This document shows positions 41,401-41,424 of a stretch of 41,424 nucleotides of DNA, piece by piece. Every line of letters begins with the position of its first letter. The first letter of the stretch is position 1. The DNA lies in NCBI GenBank assembly GCA_025359905.1, contig JANYDF010000079.1, positions 1 to 41,424 on the forward strand, given 5' to 3'. Position numbers and translations under genes: made by a program. The notes beneath the pieces were generated by a model, which worked only from the letters and a program-made list of their open reading frames with translations, ran no database searches and was not told the DNA's origin. This stretch comes from Rhodospirillales bacterium (GTDB lineage: Bacteria > Pseudomonadota > Alphaproteobacteria > Acetobacterales > Acetobacteraceae).

Positions 41401-41424
41401 GCCGCCGCCGCCGCCGCCGCCGGA
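38401..41424 (-). CDS. Glycine-rich beta-helix protein with C-terminal Hint domain (Hint protein 2), 5' end outside window
   Basis: The frame is open to the last base, so the start lies beyond the window; at least 1007 residues are visible. The part seen is the end of one module and one full module (beginning near 40690 with AAELNAAIRAAAQV and ALEALTIAAGVALDIVGNGH). These are followed by a Hint_2-type domain from the cysteine encoded at 39414-39412 (TPCYLRGTRILTEHGERPVE, LVSPGHAFHFHG, YFHVELARHDVIVAEG, YLDTGNR). It is a paralogue of Hint protein 1, closest in the Hint part. In the upstream module the beta-strand repeat reads LTAANAFSGG and then jumps straight to PAALQLDAPVSGAVAF, omitting about 30 residues present in the other protein. 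The stop is 14 nt before the TPR-sulfotransferase gene. Confidence 0.88.
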   Translation of the reverse strand, partial: SGGGGGGGGSLGGSGGFGGGGGGGAAAGQGGFGGGGGLASPANGTGGGGLGAGGDIFVQAGATLTIAGGATLGAGSVTGGSGAQAGQAFGSGVYLQGAGNQLVLAPSGTLTIAGAIGDDQGSAAAASYAGPGSYAAGSVGITVSTAGTLKLTAANAFSGGPAALQLDAPVSGAVAFANTLDNFGPGDLIDLRGLSFAAGASAVYSSGTLTVTSGANSESFKLAAPGGAVFGVLSDGAGGSVVSLAASNAAELNAAIRAAAQVTTAGTITIAIASDIALGGTALEALTIAAGVALDIVGNGHTLDGGGTARGLFVYAGAVSIVDLVLANMAAKGGSGAYGGGGGAGLGGALFVGANVPGDAGSVTLTGVSVVNAKASGGAGGIASHAGGSGAGGGGGLGGAGAGSGATSGAGGGFGGGGGGGAGGGAGGGGFGGGNASLNGGGGLAAGGDIFVQEGGSLTIAGGSSIAAGAVTGGAGATAGQAFASGVYLQGLANVLAFSPSGTLTIGGVIGDDQGSAAAASYSGPGSYAPGTGGIAVDGSGTLKLTAANTFRGGIALHSGVLELAAHGAAGSGAIGFAGAAALALDNAALSTSGSVSSLANKIDGFAPGDTIDLTGLAYSAASTAVVDAGGTLDVIANGQTIALDLDHSYAPGTVFTLAPDSGAGTDVTPCYLRGTRILTEHGERPVERLLPGMRLVTPAGLGAPVKRIVWVGATPFDASSHPRPHEVWPVRVRQGAFGEGLPARDLLVSPGHAFHFHGSLIQAERLVNGATIFQDRSITRGEYFHVELARHDVIVAEGVEAETYLDTGNRSVFSKSNVLFRLHPDFPATPAEAACLPLAPGGALPGPLRLHLLARAEALGFVRFADPHLYLVTGDGERIAPDCAPAGPSDAAADAAYRFTLARPGPVRLASRSWVPGHLLADNADARALGVCVTQLRLDGRVMPLDDLVDCDGWHPAERWEHQTVRWTNGLARLPHAALRVTMRLAHRPMFWAHHALVLPQSAAAA

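Noticed and set aside
29371-41424. RTX calcium-binding repeats
   Set aside because: The glycine-rich stretches lack the GGxGxDxxx aspartate pattern.

Overview
The window is about 41.4 kb of GC-rich DNA with codon use and gene order typical of an alphaproteobacterium, most likely a member of the Acetobacteraceae / Rhodospirillales. The main pointers are the proA-nadD-rsfS-rlmH-gpmI-envC-ctpA-deacetylase-rppH run and the C-terminal Hint domains fused to glycine-rich surface-type proteins. This assignment is inferred from protein character, not from a search. No rRNA or tRNA gene was recognised.

Region 1 (1-9.9 kb, + strand) is a housekeeping block. It holds proline synthesis (proA), NAD synthesis (nadD), ribosome silencing (rsfS), 23S rRNA methylation (rlmH), glycolysis (gpmI), a cell-envelope trio (an EnvC-like amidase activator, a CtpA-type protease and a divergent polysaccharide deacetylase), the RNA pyrophosphohydrolase rppH and creA. 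A 16-bp tandem repeat sits exactly at the rsfS/rlmH junction. It removes the expected rlmH start codon and leaves rlmH in the same frame as rsfS behind a single UGA.

Region 2 (9.9-16.2 kb, - strand) reads FAD oxidoreductase, then a 1105-aa transglutaminase/DUF2126 protein, a small two-helix membrane protein and an exported caspase-fold protein. Region 3 (16.2-17.5 kb) is a toxin-antitoxin patch. An intact TacA/TacT-type pair has a palindrome just upstream. It abuts a decayed RelE/HigB-HigA pair whose toxin was split by a small hairpin element of about 170 bp. The element has inverted termini and a target duplication, so its excision would restore the toxin reading frame.

Region 4 (17.5-25.3 kb) carries an exported-type protein-isoaspartate methyltransferase homologue, a polytopic spermidine-synthase-like membrane protein and an alpha/beta hydrolase in one overlapping - strand operon. 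It also holds small membrane and exported proteins and an EnvZ/OmpR-type two-component system. Two unrelated exported proteins here have tandem DNA repeats inside their signal peptides. Region 5 (25.4-29.4 kb, + strand) has an AlkA-type DNA glycosylase, an enoyl-CoA hydratase/isomerase-family protein and two adjacent conserved-looking proteins of unknown function.

Region 6 (29.4-41.4 kb, - strand) is the most unusual part. Two giant glycine-rich proteins, built of repeated beta-helix-like modules and each ending in a Cys-nucleophile Hint autoprocessing domain, flank a TPR-sulfotransferase. The order of transcription is Hint protein 2 (5' end beyond the window), TPR-sulfotransferase, Hint protein 1 (2388 aa). 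This suggests a made, modified and self-cleaved surface-protein system.
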